Shown: piece after piece, positions 17,730-24,905 of the stretch
Layout of the letters: every line of letters starts with the position of its first letter
How positions within the stretch are numbered: the stretch's first letter is position 1
NCBI GenBank assembly: GCA_947459215.1
Contig: CANHCQ010000011.1
Span: forward strand, 43,021 to 107,020
Direction of reading: 5' to 3'
Length of the DNA: 64,000 nucleotides
DNA from: Phycisphaerales bacterium
GTDB taxonomy: Bacteria > Planctomycetota > Phycisphaerae > Phycisphaerales > UBA1924
Notes under the pieces: generated by a model
The model's input: the letters and a program-made list of their open reading frames with translations, nothing else
What the model was told of the DNA's origin: nothing
Databases searched by the model: none
Program-made: the position numbers and the translations under genes

Positions 17730-18515
17730 TTATTTTGCGGAGACTGGTGCACGATCCCTGCCCCACACTCCGTGAGCCGTCAGGAAAACGGGATGGGAAT
17801 ACCAATACGGCCCGCGCTCGACCGACGGAAGTGCATCCGCGTAGCGCAAGCCCGAAGCACTTCCGTCCAGAAACCACATGGTCGACGCACCGGTCGTCTC
17901 AACCACGCTCAGACCTCTTCGTTCGACAGGTCCCTCCACGTACGCCCCCCGCCACGCGTGCCACACGTACCACTCGAAGAATCCGACCTTGGCGGAAGGG
18001 AATCGGACCGAATCGATGAATTGAGCGCGGCCGCCGAACTTTCCTTCCCATGCCTCACGCGGGAGGTCCGGGTCGAGGAATTTCGGGTCGGCGTACATCG
18101 CATCGCTGCCGTAATAATCAAAGATGGCTTTCCGCCCCACGGCGCGATACTCACCGTTCGCGGGGCAGCGATACACGGGCTGAGACGCGTCGAGGCCGGA
18201 ATACTCAATCCAGCGTGTTCGATTGAACAACCGCCCAGCTTGCTGGGTGTACCGCCGCCACCTCGCCTCATTGGATGCGGTTGATGGCCCATCCGTGACC
18301 CAAGTTGGGAAGAAGCCTTTGTAGTCGACGCTGTACGCGACGATGATGGAACCCAGTTGCCGGGCGTTAGCGAGACACTTCATCTCGCGTGCCGCCGTAC
18401 GCGACCGCGAAAGTGCAGGGAAGGCGACCGCCAACAAGACCCCAACAACCGCGAGCACGACCAAGAGCTCGATAAGCGTCAGACCGCGTGCCGCTCTGGG
18501 GGTTGACCGGGTCAG
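17730..18515 (-). CDS. Type II secretion-like prepilin protein with non-standard start
   Basis: The frame includes a perfect prepilin motif, ARGLTLIELLVVLAVVGVLL, with cleavage expected after the Gly at about 18485. The rest resembles the planctomycete prepilin-like family, including CLANARQLGSIIVAYSVDYKG and a late WFLDG. Between the in-frame TGA at 18558-18560 and the motif there is no ATG, GTG or TTG. A CTG at 18515 is the best candidate start. The first standard start is the TTG at 18464, inside the hydrophobic helix, which would destroy the signal. So either a non-standard start is used or the 5' end is damaged. Confidence 0.7.
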   Translation of the reverse strand: MTRSTPRAARGLTLIELLVVLAVVGVLLAVAFPALSRSRTAAREMKCLANARQLGSIIVAYSVDYKGFFPTWVTDGPSTASNEARWRRYTQQAGRLFNRTRWIEYSGLDASQPVYRCPANGEYRAVGRKAIFDYYGSDAMYADPKFLDPDLPREAWEGKFGGRAQFIDSVRFPSAKVGFFEWYVWHAWRGAYVEGPVERRGLSVVETTGASTMWFLDGSASGLRYADALPSVERGPYWYSHPVFLTAHGVWGRDRAPVSAK

Positions 18516-18564
18516 TATGGGTTGATTCCAGCTGTCTATGCCAAGCCGCCTCTCACCTCACCGC

Positions 18565-18593
18565 TTGACAGAGGCCCATTGAAATGGTAGGTT
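18565..18593 (+). promoter_or_regulatory. Sigma-70-like promoter candidate
   Basis: TTGACA (18565-18570), a 17-bp spacer and TAGGTT (18588-18593) lie 20 bp before the start of the exported protein at 18614. The -35 box is perfect; the -10 box keeps the key first two and last bases. Confidence 0.45.
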
Positions 18594-18613
18594 GCTTTCA
18601 ATCGGGAGGTTCG

Positions 18614-19063
18614 ATGAAAAGCGCGAAATCCGTCGTGTCGTTGCTGGGTGTCGCAGGACTTCTCGTGGTGCCCGCCTCGGTGGGTCAACCCGTGTACTCC
18701 GACCCGCCCTGTCCGGAGCCGGGGAACAACTGCGATTATACAAACACACCGGGGAAGTACCAACCAACCAGCAACTCCCCTTGGAATTGTCCCGAGTGCA
18801 TCTATGAAATGTCGCGATCGTGGGATAATTGCACGGCTACGCCGGGAACAGGGAATACTGAATTTTGCGGTTGGGACCGGTTCGAGAATTTTCCTCGCTA
18901 CTTCCAGCAGTTTCGCTGTGTCCAAGGCATTGCCATGGAAGTCCCCGTATGCAATTTCGACGATCCGATTGGTTCGCCGTTGCCATCGGCTCTGTTCGAC
19001 ATGGTTCGGACTTACAGGGATCAAAGGCCATGTCCAAATGGCGACTGCCTAAACGTCGATTAG
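18614..19063 (+). CDS. Exported cysteine-containing hypothetical protein
   Basis: 149 residues from the ATG at 18614, preceded by GGGAGG. A signal peptide (SVVSLLGVAGLLVVPASVG) is followed by a mature part with many Cys, Pro and Asn residues (DPPCPEPGNNC, NCPECIYEM, FCGWDRFEN, RPCPNGDC), suggesting a small disulfide-bonded extracellular or periplasmic protein. No family is recognised. The next gene starts within its last 34 bases in another frame, so the two are coupled. Base composition is more AT-rich than in flanking genes. Confidence 0.65.
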   Translation: MKSAKSVVSLLGVAGLLVVPASVGQPVYSDPPCPEPGNNCDYTNTPGKYQPTSNSPWNCPECIYEMSRSWDNCTATPGTGNTEFCGWDRFENFPRYFQQFRCVQGIAMEVPVCNFDDPIGSPLPSALFDMVRTYRDQRPCPNGDCLNVD

Positions 19064-20130
19064 ATGCCGCAAGGCACTTCGATTGCATCCTCCTTGCAAC
19101 ACTCGTTGCAATCACAACGTGTAGTTTTTCATTCGCGGATTCCGGACCATCTAAAGATGAGATTCTTGATTGGTGTCGAGATTTTTCGTCGACAGGATCT
19201 TTGCGATTCAAATTCGAATACCGCGGCATTGGGCAGATAGCCGAATCGGAGAATCCGAGCCCAATCACCGAACGAGGGTCGCTGAGCATCCGTTGGCCCG
19301 ACGCGATGATTTTGGATACCACCCTCCGACGCTCCGATCGGTTCGAGGCCGCGGAGCTTCGTTCGCGAGACGGATCTTTTATTCGAATTTTCAGGCCGGA
19401 CGCGACGGTCTCTGCTTCGACATACGGTGAAGCGATTGTGGTTTCATCAAGAGCGGTATTGTTCTTTGAAGAAGCCTGGCGATACTGCCACCATTCGCCG
19501 TGGATTGTTGCGCAGATGATATCGAGCGAGCATTCTTCATCGCTTCGTTTCCACCCTCGGGAATCCAGCACTCAAGTGGACATTGCTGCCTCCGGTGTTT
19601 CGGCAACGTTTACGAAAGAAGAAGATGGCATTCGGCTTGTTCAGCTTCGTGTACAGGAGGCCGAAGTCGATCGAGATACGGTCTACAAGTACTCGGACTT
19701 TCGCGCTGGTGGACCGAAGGGCCGATCGTTTCCTCAATCGTACTCGGTGCGGGGCAAGTTCAAGATCATTGACCGACGCTCCGGCACAAGTAGGTCAAGT
19801 GAGCCTCGCGACCTAGGAACCGGAACAATCATGTCGTGTGAATGGCCAGAGTCCATCCCGAACAGCGCGTTTGAGTTCCCTCCTGATATTGCGGCAGCGA
19901 CGACGAAAGCGGGACGCCGTCAAAATTCGGACGCCAATTTGAACCCGAAGGGCGTTGCGTCGCCGGATCGGCCGCACCGTTCGAGTGCGAAACAAGCACC
20001 ATCGTCTCGAGAAGCGAATTCTTCACCTACACCCGATGCCCGTGAGGTTCCTTGGATCGCGCTGTTGTTGGCTGGGATCGGCTCTCTTGGAATCGCCTTT
20101 GGAATCCTCCGGATCGTCAAGCGTTTGTAA
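19030..20130 (+). CDS. Exported, C-terminally anchored hypothetical protein
   Basis: 366 residues from the ATG at 19030 (MSKWRLPKRR). It has an N-terminal signal or anchor helix (FDCILLATLVAITTCSFSFA), a large mixed domain and a C-terminal membrane helix (IALLLAGIGSLGIAFGILRIV). It overlaps the upstream cysteine-containing protein by 34 bp. GC is lower than in the flanking genes (about 52% in a counted line), which hints at transfer. The stop overlaps the convergent dus gene by about 14 bp. No function can be assigned. Confidence 0.65.
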   Translation: MSKWRLPKRRLDAARHFDCILLATLVAITTCSFSFADSGPSKDEILDWCRDFSSTGSLRFKFEYRGIGQIAESENPSPITERGSLSIRWPDAMILDTTLRRSDRFEAAELRSRDGSFIRIFRPDATVSASTYGEAIVVSSRAVLFFEEAWRYCHHSPWIVAQMISSEHSSSLRFHPRESSTQVDIAASGVSATFTKEEDGIRLVQLRVQEAEVDRDTVYKYSDFRAGGPKGRSFPQSYSVRGKFKIIDRRSGTSRSSEPRDLGTGTIMSCEWPESIPNSAFEFPPDIAAATTKAGRRQNSDANLNPKGVASPDRPHRSSAKQAPSSREANSSPTPDAREVPWIALLLAGIGSLGIAFGILRIVKRL

Positions 20131-21613
20131 CGTGGTAGTCACTTGCCAAGACGTTGGTCCAGTCGTTCATGTCCTTCACCGCGATCATCTTGAGCTTCAC
20201 CGCTTCCGACCGCGGATGATGCACGCTGAAGCGCACGCCGAACTTCCGCATCAGGCGTGCGGCGTGGCGTTCGCTCCACGTCGGCGTGCCATCGGGATTC
20301 GCCTTTGGTGAACCCGGACGCATCGTGCCGTTGACTGCGACCAGCAAACGGAAGTGTTCATCGAGCACCGCACGCTGCTCGGCGATCGTCGGCGGCCGCG
20401 GCGGCTCACCCCGCATCAGCGCCCGCGCCTGCGTGAAAATCCACGGGTTCCCGATGCACCCCCGCGCCACCGACACCGCGCTCACGCCCGCGTAGCGGAT
20501 CATGAGGAAGATGTCCTCCGCACGCCAGATGTCGCCGGAGCCGAAGAAAATCTTTTCCGGGTGTCGCTCGCGGAGTTCCTTGAGGAACGTCCACCGCGAA
20601 GGGCCGACGTAGCGCTGCACCACCGTCCGCGCGTGCACCGTCGCCCACGCGTAACCCATGTCGTACGCCGCGGCGAAGATCTTCTCGAAGTTCTCCGCCA
20701 TCTCCGGCGTGTCGTCGAAACTGCGCCGCAGTTTCAGCGTGCAGGGAATCTCCTTGGGCACCGCTTCGCGCACGGCCTCCAGAATGCGAATGGCGCCTTC
20801 GGGCTCGGCAAGCCAGTGCCCGCCGCGGGCCTTGGCCTTGATCTTCTTGACCGGGCAGGCGAGATTGACGTCGATGGCTTGGAACGGAAGTGGAGCAGTG
20901 GAGGAGTGGGGAAGTGGGGCAGAAGAAGACAGTGGGACCGGCTTCCAGCCGGTCTCTTGATCCAGTGGCACCGGCTTCCAGCCGGTCTCGGGCGTGTCCG
21001 TGTGCGAAGCAGACCGGCTGGAAGCCGGTCCTACTGACACTTTGACTTGAAACCCGCCGGGGATGCTCAGGTGTTCGCCGGGCTTGGGGAACTGGCCGTC
21101 TTCGTATGCCAGTTCGCGGTACGCGCGATCGGAGCGGGTGCCCTGTTCGATCATCTTGACGGCCGAGGCGGCCATCTCGCGTGGGTCGCTGCCCATGATC
21201 TGGCCCGCGAGGGGGTGATCGTCTTCGCCGCCGGGCACGTTGTCGTGGATCTCGCCCAGATCGGCTTTGGCGAAGCCGCGGCCTCCGGCCAGCAGCGTGC
21301 GGTCGAGCAGGGCCTCGGTGACGCAGAAGGGGCAGCCGTGCTTGCGGGCGATGAGCCGCATGGCGGCGTCGGAATACCCCGCGAGCCCGGCTTGGAAGAA
21401 CGGCCCGTCGAAGCCGGGGACCAGCGCGGGGATTCGCGGGTCGATGCCCAGATCGTTGTGGGACTTGCCGATCTCGGCCGCGGCACGCCGGGCGTCGATG
21501 TCTTCGATGCCCGGGGCGATCGCCGGAGCGGGAGCGGTGGCGTTGTTGGAGATAGACTCCTCGCCGCCTTCGCAGGAGATGTCGGATTCGGGATGTTCGT
21601 CTTCGCGTGCCAC
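20117..21613 (-). CDS. dus: tRNA-dihydrouridine synthase with repeat-derived insertion
   Basis: Flavin enzyme that reduces uridines in tRNA. The TIM-barrel start is FFQAGLAGYSDAAMR, the signature is DVNLACPVKKIKAKARGG with the conserved Cys, and later come VHARTVVQRYVGPS, FGSGDIW and GCIGNPWIF. About 50 residues (roughly 192-244 of the 498-aa reading) just before the DVNLACP strand are encoded by dispersed repeats (ETGWKPVPL twice, then a Ser/Pro-rich run). The frame stays open. The start is uncertain: no ATG lies near, the GTG at 21613 is used here, and the open frame continues through a composite repeat to 21838. Confidence 0.85.
   Translation of the reverse strand: MAREDEHPESDISCEGGEESISNNATAPAPAIAPGIEDIDARRAAAEIGKSHNDLGIDPRIPALVPGFDGPFFQAGLAGYSDAAMRLIARKHGCPFCVTEALLDRTLLAGGRGFAKADLGEIHDNVPGGEDDHPLAGQIMGSDPREMAASAVKMIEQGTRSDRAYRELAYEDGQFPKPGEHLSIPGGFQVKVSVGPASSRSASHTDTPETGWKPVPLDQETGWKPVPLSSSAPLPHSSTAPLPFQAIDVNLACPVKKIKAKARGGHWLAEPEGAIRILEAVREAVPKEIPCTLKLRRSFDDTPEMAENFEKIFAAAYDMGYAWATVHARTVVQRYVGPSRWTFLKELRERHPEKIFFGSGDIWRAEDIFLMIRYAGVSAVSVARGCIGNPWIFTQARALMRGEPPRPPTIAEQRAVLDEHFRLLVAVNGTMRPGSPKANPDGTPTWSERHAARLMRKFGVRFSVHHPRSEAVKLKMIAVKDMNDWTNVLASDYHVTNA
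20930..21036. repeat. CAGTGGGACCGG-family palindromic element inside dus
   Basis: The 107-bp element has ends CAGTGGGACCGGCTTCCAGC and the matching inverted end finishing in CCGGTCCTACTG. An extra internal copy of ACCGGCTTCCAGCCGGTC lies at about 20970-20988. A purine-rich low-complexity tract (20889-20929) adjoins it. It lies wholly inside the dus reading frame and encodes TGWKPVPL units. Relatives are at 24533-24616 and 24798-24881. Confidence 0.7.
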
Positions 21614-21640
21614 GCGGGAAAACGGTAGGTTGTGCGTGCT

Positions 21641-21806
21641 CCGCGCCGCCCCGCCCCGCGGAGCGGGGAGGGGTGGGCGAGCGAAGCGAGACCGGGGAGG
21701 GGCCTTGGATGTTCGAATGACAACGCCATCAGGTACCCGCAATCCCCTCACCTGCTTCGCCTGCGGCGAAGCGGTCCTCTCCCCGCGAGCGGGGAGAGGA
21801 GGCGCG
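21641..21806. repeat. Composite palindromic repeat, copy 1
   Basis: The left module holds CCCCGCGGAGCGGGG then GGGTGGGCGAGCGAAGCGAG. About 30 unrelated bases follow, then a right module AGGTACCCGCAATCCCCTCA, an inner hairpin CTTCGCCTGCGGCGAAG, and the end hairpin CTCTCCCCGCGAGCGGGGAG. Copies with the same order of modules lie at 29947-30081 and 56903-57079, and a left module alone at 58821-58880. It separates dus from the next lipoprotein gene. Confidence 0.75.
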
Positions 21807-21858
21807 AACGCCGCACTCGAACTCCCCCACTGCCCCACTGCCCACGGAGTCCCTTGAG

Positions 21859-22323
21859 TTGAAAAGCACGTCCTCCGCGAAACTCCGCTCGCTCCGCGCT
21901 GTCCGCGTTCTCTCCCTTGCCGCCGCGGCGTGCCTTGCCGGTTGCAGCACGACCGCTCCCGTGGATTACGCGCGGCCGTACCCGAAGGAACTGCCGCCGG
22001 GGCCGGTGCTGGATGTGCAGGTCTTCCGCCGCGCCAAGACGCTGGAGTTCACCAACACCACCGGCACCTCGCTCGGCCCGGGCACGCTGTGGCTCAACCG
22101 GCGCTTCAGCCGCCCGATCAAGGAGGCGATCGGCGTCGGGCAGACGGTCGTGATCCCCCTCACCGAGTTCCGCGACGAGTTCGGCGATGCCTTCAAGCCG
22201 GGCGGCTTCTGGGCCTCCGAAAACCCCGACGCCGTCGCGCTGTGCCAGTTGGAAGTGCCGCGGGAAGGCCAGGCGGCGGAGATCATCGGGCTGGTGACGG
22301 TGCAGAGCGTGGCGGAGGAGTAG
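21859..22323 (+). CDS. Small lipoprotein of unknown function
   Basis: 154 residues from a TTG at 21859 (no better start is present; CGGAG lies upstream). A lipoprotein signal ends in CLAGC at about residue 29. The mature part is beta-rich (VLDVQVFRRAKTLEFTNTTG; GPGTLWLNRRFSRPI) and seems to be one small domain of unknown family. It stands alone between two repeat-filled gaps. Confidence 0.65.
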   Translation: MKSTSSAKLRSLRAVRVLSLAAAACLAGCSTTAPVDYARPYPKELPPGPVLDVQVFRRAKTLEFTNTTGTSLGPGTLWLNRRFSRPIKEAIGVGQTVVIPLTEFRDEFGDAFKPGGFWASENPDAVALCQLEVPREGQAAEIIGLVTVQSVAEE

Positions 22324-22637
22324 GAAAAGGGCCAAAGTGCCAAATGGCCCAATGGCCAAATCAAGACGCGCGGGCTGCGGCTTTATTTGGCGCTTTGGCT
22401 AATTGGCCGTTTGCCTCGTCCCTCCCAAACAAAACACGTCTTTTCGATCGAATACACTGCACCTTCGAAACGCGGCCCGCCGATTCTCCGTAGAAGTCGG
22501 TGGATCGGCGCATCGACCGTGGTTGCGGTGCGCTCCAAGAGTGGTGCCGCTCGCGTCAGTGGTTTTGGGCAGCGGTTTGGGGCAGTGGGTGGGTGGGTGG
22601 CGGGTGGGTCCGGTTTGAAACCGTTCGGGAGGCTCTC
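22324..22637. other. 314-bp gap with an imperfect inverted repeat
   Basis: No gene is supported. An imperfect inverted repeat spans about 22326-22412: GGGCCAAAGTGCCAAATGGC on the left and TTTGGCGCTTTGGCTAATTG on the right. The last 60 bases are a G/T-rich run of GTGGGTGG units before the ribosome site GGGAGG of the next gene. Confidence 0.45.
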
Positions 22638-24452
22638 ATGCAGCACGTGAAGTCCGTGGTTCGCTCGGCGCAGTGGCGGCTGACCATCATCCGCTTCTTC
22701 GCCCGCTTTGCGCTGCTGCTCACGATCGGCGTCTTTGCGCTCTTCGTCGCGACACTGATGGATCGCCTGCTGGGCGTGTTCATTGATTGGACGATCGCGC
22801 CGTATGTCGCCGCGGGAACCGCACTGGTCGGGGCCTTGGTGTGGTCGCTGTTCACGCGGCCGCGCACGCTCGCGGCGGCCAGAATGCTGGATGAACGCGC
22901 CGGGCTGCGCGAGTCGCTCTCCACCGCGCTTTGCGTCGAGCACCAGTCCGACACGTGGTCCAAGGCCGTCGTGCTCACTGCCGAGGAGAAGGCCCGCACG
23001 CTGCGGGTGGCACAGGCGATCCCGATCGAAGCCCCCAATCGCTGGTACGTCCCCGCCTTTGCCATCCTCGGCACGGCGATCCTGTGGGCGAGTCTGCCCC
23101 GCTACGACCTGCTCGGCCTCTTCGCCAAGCGCGAGGAGAAGCAGGTCAACCAGCAGGAGATCCTGCAGGTCAAGGCGGACGTGAAGGCCAAGGACGACAA
23201 GCTCAGCGAGATGCTCGCCAAGGCGGGCGTGGAACTCAAGAAGGAAGAACAGAACGACAACGCGACGGCTAAGCCGGCGACGGAGTTGACCGCCGAGGAG
23301 ATCCGGCGTTCCGCGGTGCGCAAGCTGACCGATGTGAACGAGAAGCTGAACCAGATGCAGCAGAGCGAGCGTCAGCAGCAGCTGCAGGGTCTGAAGGATC
23401 AGATGAAGCAGCTCAAGCAGCCCGGCCCCGGCCCGCTGCAGGAGCTGTCGAAGAACATGGCCAAGGGCGATTTCGCCAAGGCGCAGGAGAACCTGCAGGA
23501 CCTGCAGAAGAAACTGGAAGACTCGAAGCTCTCGCCGCAGGAGAAGGAGCAGCTGACCGAGCAGCTCAAGAACCTGTCGGAGCAGCTGAAGAACCAGGCC
23601 GCCAAGCAGGAGGAACTGAAGAACCTCATGCAGAAGGCGGGCATGGACAAGAAGACCGCCGAGGAGCTCGCCAAGCAGGCGGCCAAGAACCCTGACGCCG
23701 TCAAGAAGGCCCTCGAGCAGATGAAGAATCTCGCGCCCGAGGACCAGAAGAAGCTGATGGAATCGGCGATGGCGATGGCCAAGTCGATGCAGCAAGGCGA
23801 CAAGATGAGCGAGGCGATGCAGCAGGCCTCCAAAGGCATGTCGCAGGAAGGCATGAGCAAGGAAGGCCAGCAGGCGATGCAGCAGATGGCCCAGCAGCTC
23901 AGCGAGATGGAGCAGATGGCACAGGAAGGCAAGTCGCTCGAGGCCGCCATGAGCGAGGCGCAGCAGCAGCTCAAGGAAATGGGCGGCAAGTGCGACAACC
24001 CCGGCGAGTGCGAGGGCTGCAAGAACGGCGGCAAGTGCGAGGGTGGCAACTGCAAGGGCAAGGGCAACGGCATGTGGCGCCAGGGTGATTCTGCCAACCA
24101 GGGCCAGGGCAGCGGCGGCCCCGGCAAGGGCGACGGCGCCAGCCCCGAGCAACAGGCCGCCGACTTCAAGATGGACAAGAAGAAGGCCAACACCAAGACC
24201 GGTGCCGGCCCGATCATCAGCACACGTCTGGTGCAGGGCGACCAAGTCCGCGGCGAATCGACCGCCGACTTTGAGTCCGCCGTGGAAACCGCCAAGGGCG
24301 AAGCCGCCGAAGCCCTCGAATCCAACCGCGTGCCCCGCGAGTACCAGGACGCGGTGAAGAAGTACTTCGGCACGCTGGAAAAGAAGGCGGACGCGGCGAG
24401 CGCGGAGAAGAAGTCGGACCAGAAGTCAGACAAGCCCGCCGAGAAGAAGTAG
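22638..24452 (+). CDS. Large coiled-coil membrane protein (DUF4175-like)
   Basis: 604 residues from the ATG at 22638, preceded by GGGAGG. Two membrane helices (about residues 25-45 and 52-70) and a third (about 135-155) precede a very long Gln/Lys/Glu-rich coiled coil (about 165-450). A Cys/Gly/Lys-rich patch (KCDNPGECEGCKNGGKCEGG) follows at about 455-475, then an acidic-basic tail. The layout resembles DUF4175/TIGR02302-type proteins, often found with BatA-type aerotolerance genes, but those neighbours are absent here. No enzymatic motif is seen. Confidence 0.7.
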   Translation: MQHVKSVVRSAQWRLTIIRFFARFALLLTIGVFALFVATLMDRLLGVFIDWTIAPYVAAGTALVGALVWSLFTRPRTLAAARMLDERAGLRESLSTALCVEHQSDTWSKAVVLTAEEKARTLRVAQAIPIEAPNRWYVPAFAILGTAILWASLPRYDLLGLFAKREEKQVNQQEILQVKADVKAKDDKLSEMLAKAGVELKKEEQNDNATAKPATELTAEEIRRSAVRKLTDVNEKLNQMQQSERQQQLQGLKDQMKQLKQPGPGPLQELSKNMAKGDFAKAQENLQDLQKKLEDSKLSPQEKEQLTEQLKNLSEQLKNQAAKQEELKNLMQKAGMDKKTAEELAKQAAKNPDAVKKALEQMKNLAPEDQKKLMESAMAMAKSMQQGDKMSEAMQQASKGMSQEGMSKEGQQAMQQMAQQLSEMEQMAQEGKSLEAAMSEAQQQLKEMGGKCDNPGECEGCKNGGKCEGGNCKGKGNGMWRQGDSANQGQGSGGPGKGDGASPEQQAADFKMDKKKANTKTGAGPIISTRLVQGDQVRGESTADFESAVETAKGEAAEALESNRVPREYQDAVKKYFGTLEKKADAASAEKKSDQKSDKPAEKK

Positions 24453-24532
24453 GACCGGCTTCCAGCCGGTCCAAAGCCCGGGAGCGGGGGCCTTCCAGGC
24501 CCCGGCGAAGAACGCGACGACAACCCTTGCCA

Positions 24533-24616
24533 CAGTGGGACCGGCCTCCGGCCGGTCTTTTCATTTGCCGCGCGAGCCACACGCCTGTCGACCGGCCGGG
24601 AGGCCGGTCCCACTGG
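24533..24616. repeat. CAGTGGGACCGG palindromic element, copy A
   Basis: The 84-bp element has near-perfect inverted ends, CAGTGGGACCGGCCTCCGGC on the left and CGGGAGGCCGGTCCCACTGG on the right. It differs at only 4 of 84 positions from copy B at 24798-24881 in the same orientation. Confidence 0.75.
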
Positions 24617-24628
24617 TTCCATCAGGAG

Positions 24629-24738
24629 GGTGCCATCAGTCCGCCGTGGCTCGGCTCGGCGCGACTGATGCGGCCCGGAGCGATTGCTGCGAACGGCACC
24701 AGTCGCGCGGCTCCGAGCAGCCGCGGACTGGTGGCACC
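24629..24738. repeat. MITE-like element, GGTGCCA family, copy 3
   Basis: About 110 bp with ends GGTGCCA/TGGCACC, an ATCAGTC/GACTGAT hairpin and the CGCGGCT-CCGAGC-AGCCGCG hairpin. It lies exactly between the two 84-bp copies A and B, so the 453-bp gap 24453-24905 is nearly all repeat. Downstream of the coiled-coil gene a further short palindrome GACCGGCTTCCAGCCGGTC lies at about 24452-24470. Confidence 0.65.
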
Positions 24739-24797
24739 GCACGCGTTGGGCGGGGCCTGGCACACCTCGGCGCTGAACGCGACATCACCTCGCTAGC

Positions 24798-24881
24798 CAG
24801 TGGGAGCGGCCTCCGGCCGGTCTTTTCATTTGCGGCGCGAACCACACGTCTGTCGACCGGCCGGGAGGCCGGTCCCACTGG
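24798..24881. repeat. CAGTGGGACCGG palindromic element, copy B
   Basis: 84 bp, 80 identical to copy A at 24533-24616, in direct orientation. It lies 24 bp from the stop codon of the cytochrome/dockerin gene. Confidence 0.75.
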
Positions 24882-24905
24882 CGCGAGGGGTGTCGGCGGG
24901 CGTGA

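Noticed and set aside
22383..24245. 620-codon minus-strand frame rich in Leu, His and Arg
   Set aside because: It is the shadow of the Gln/Lys/Glu-rich coiled-coil gene on the plus strand; its composition is that of an antisense translation.
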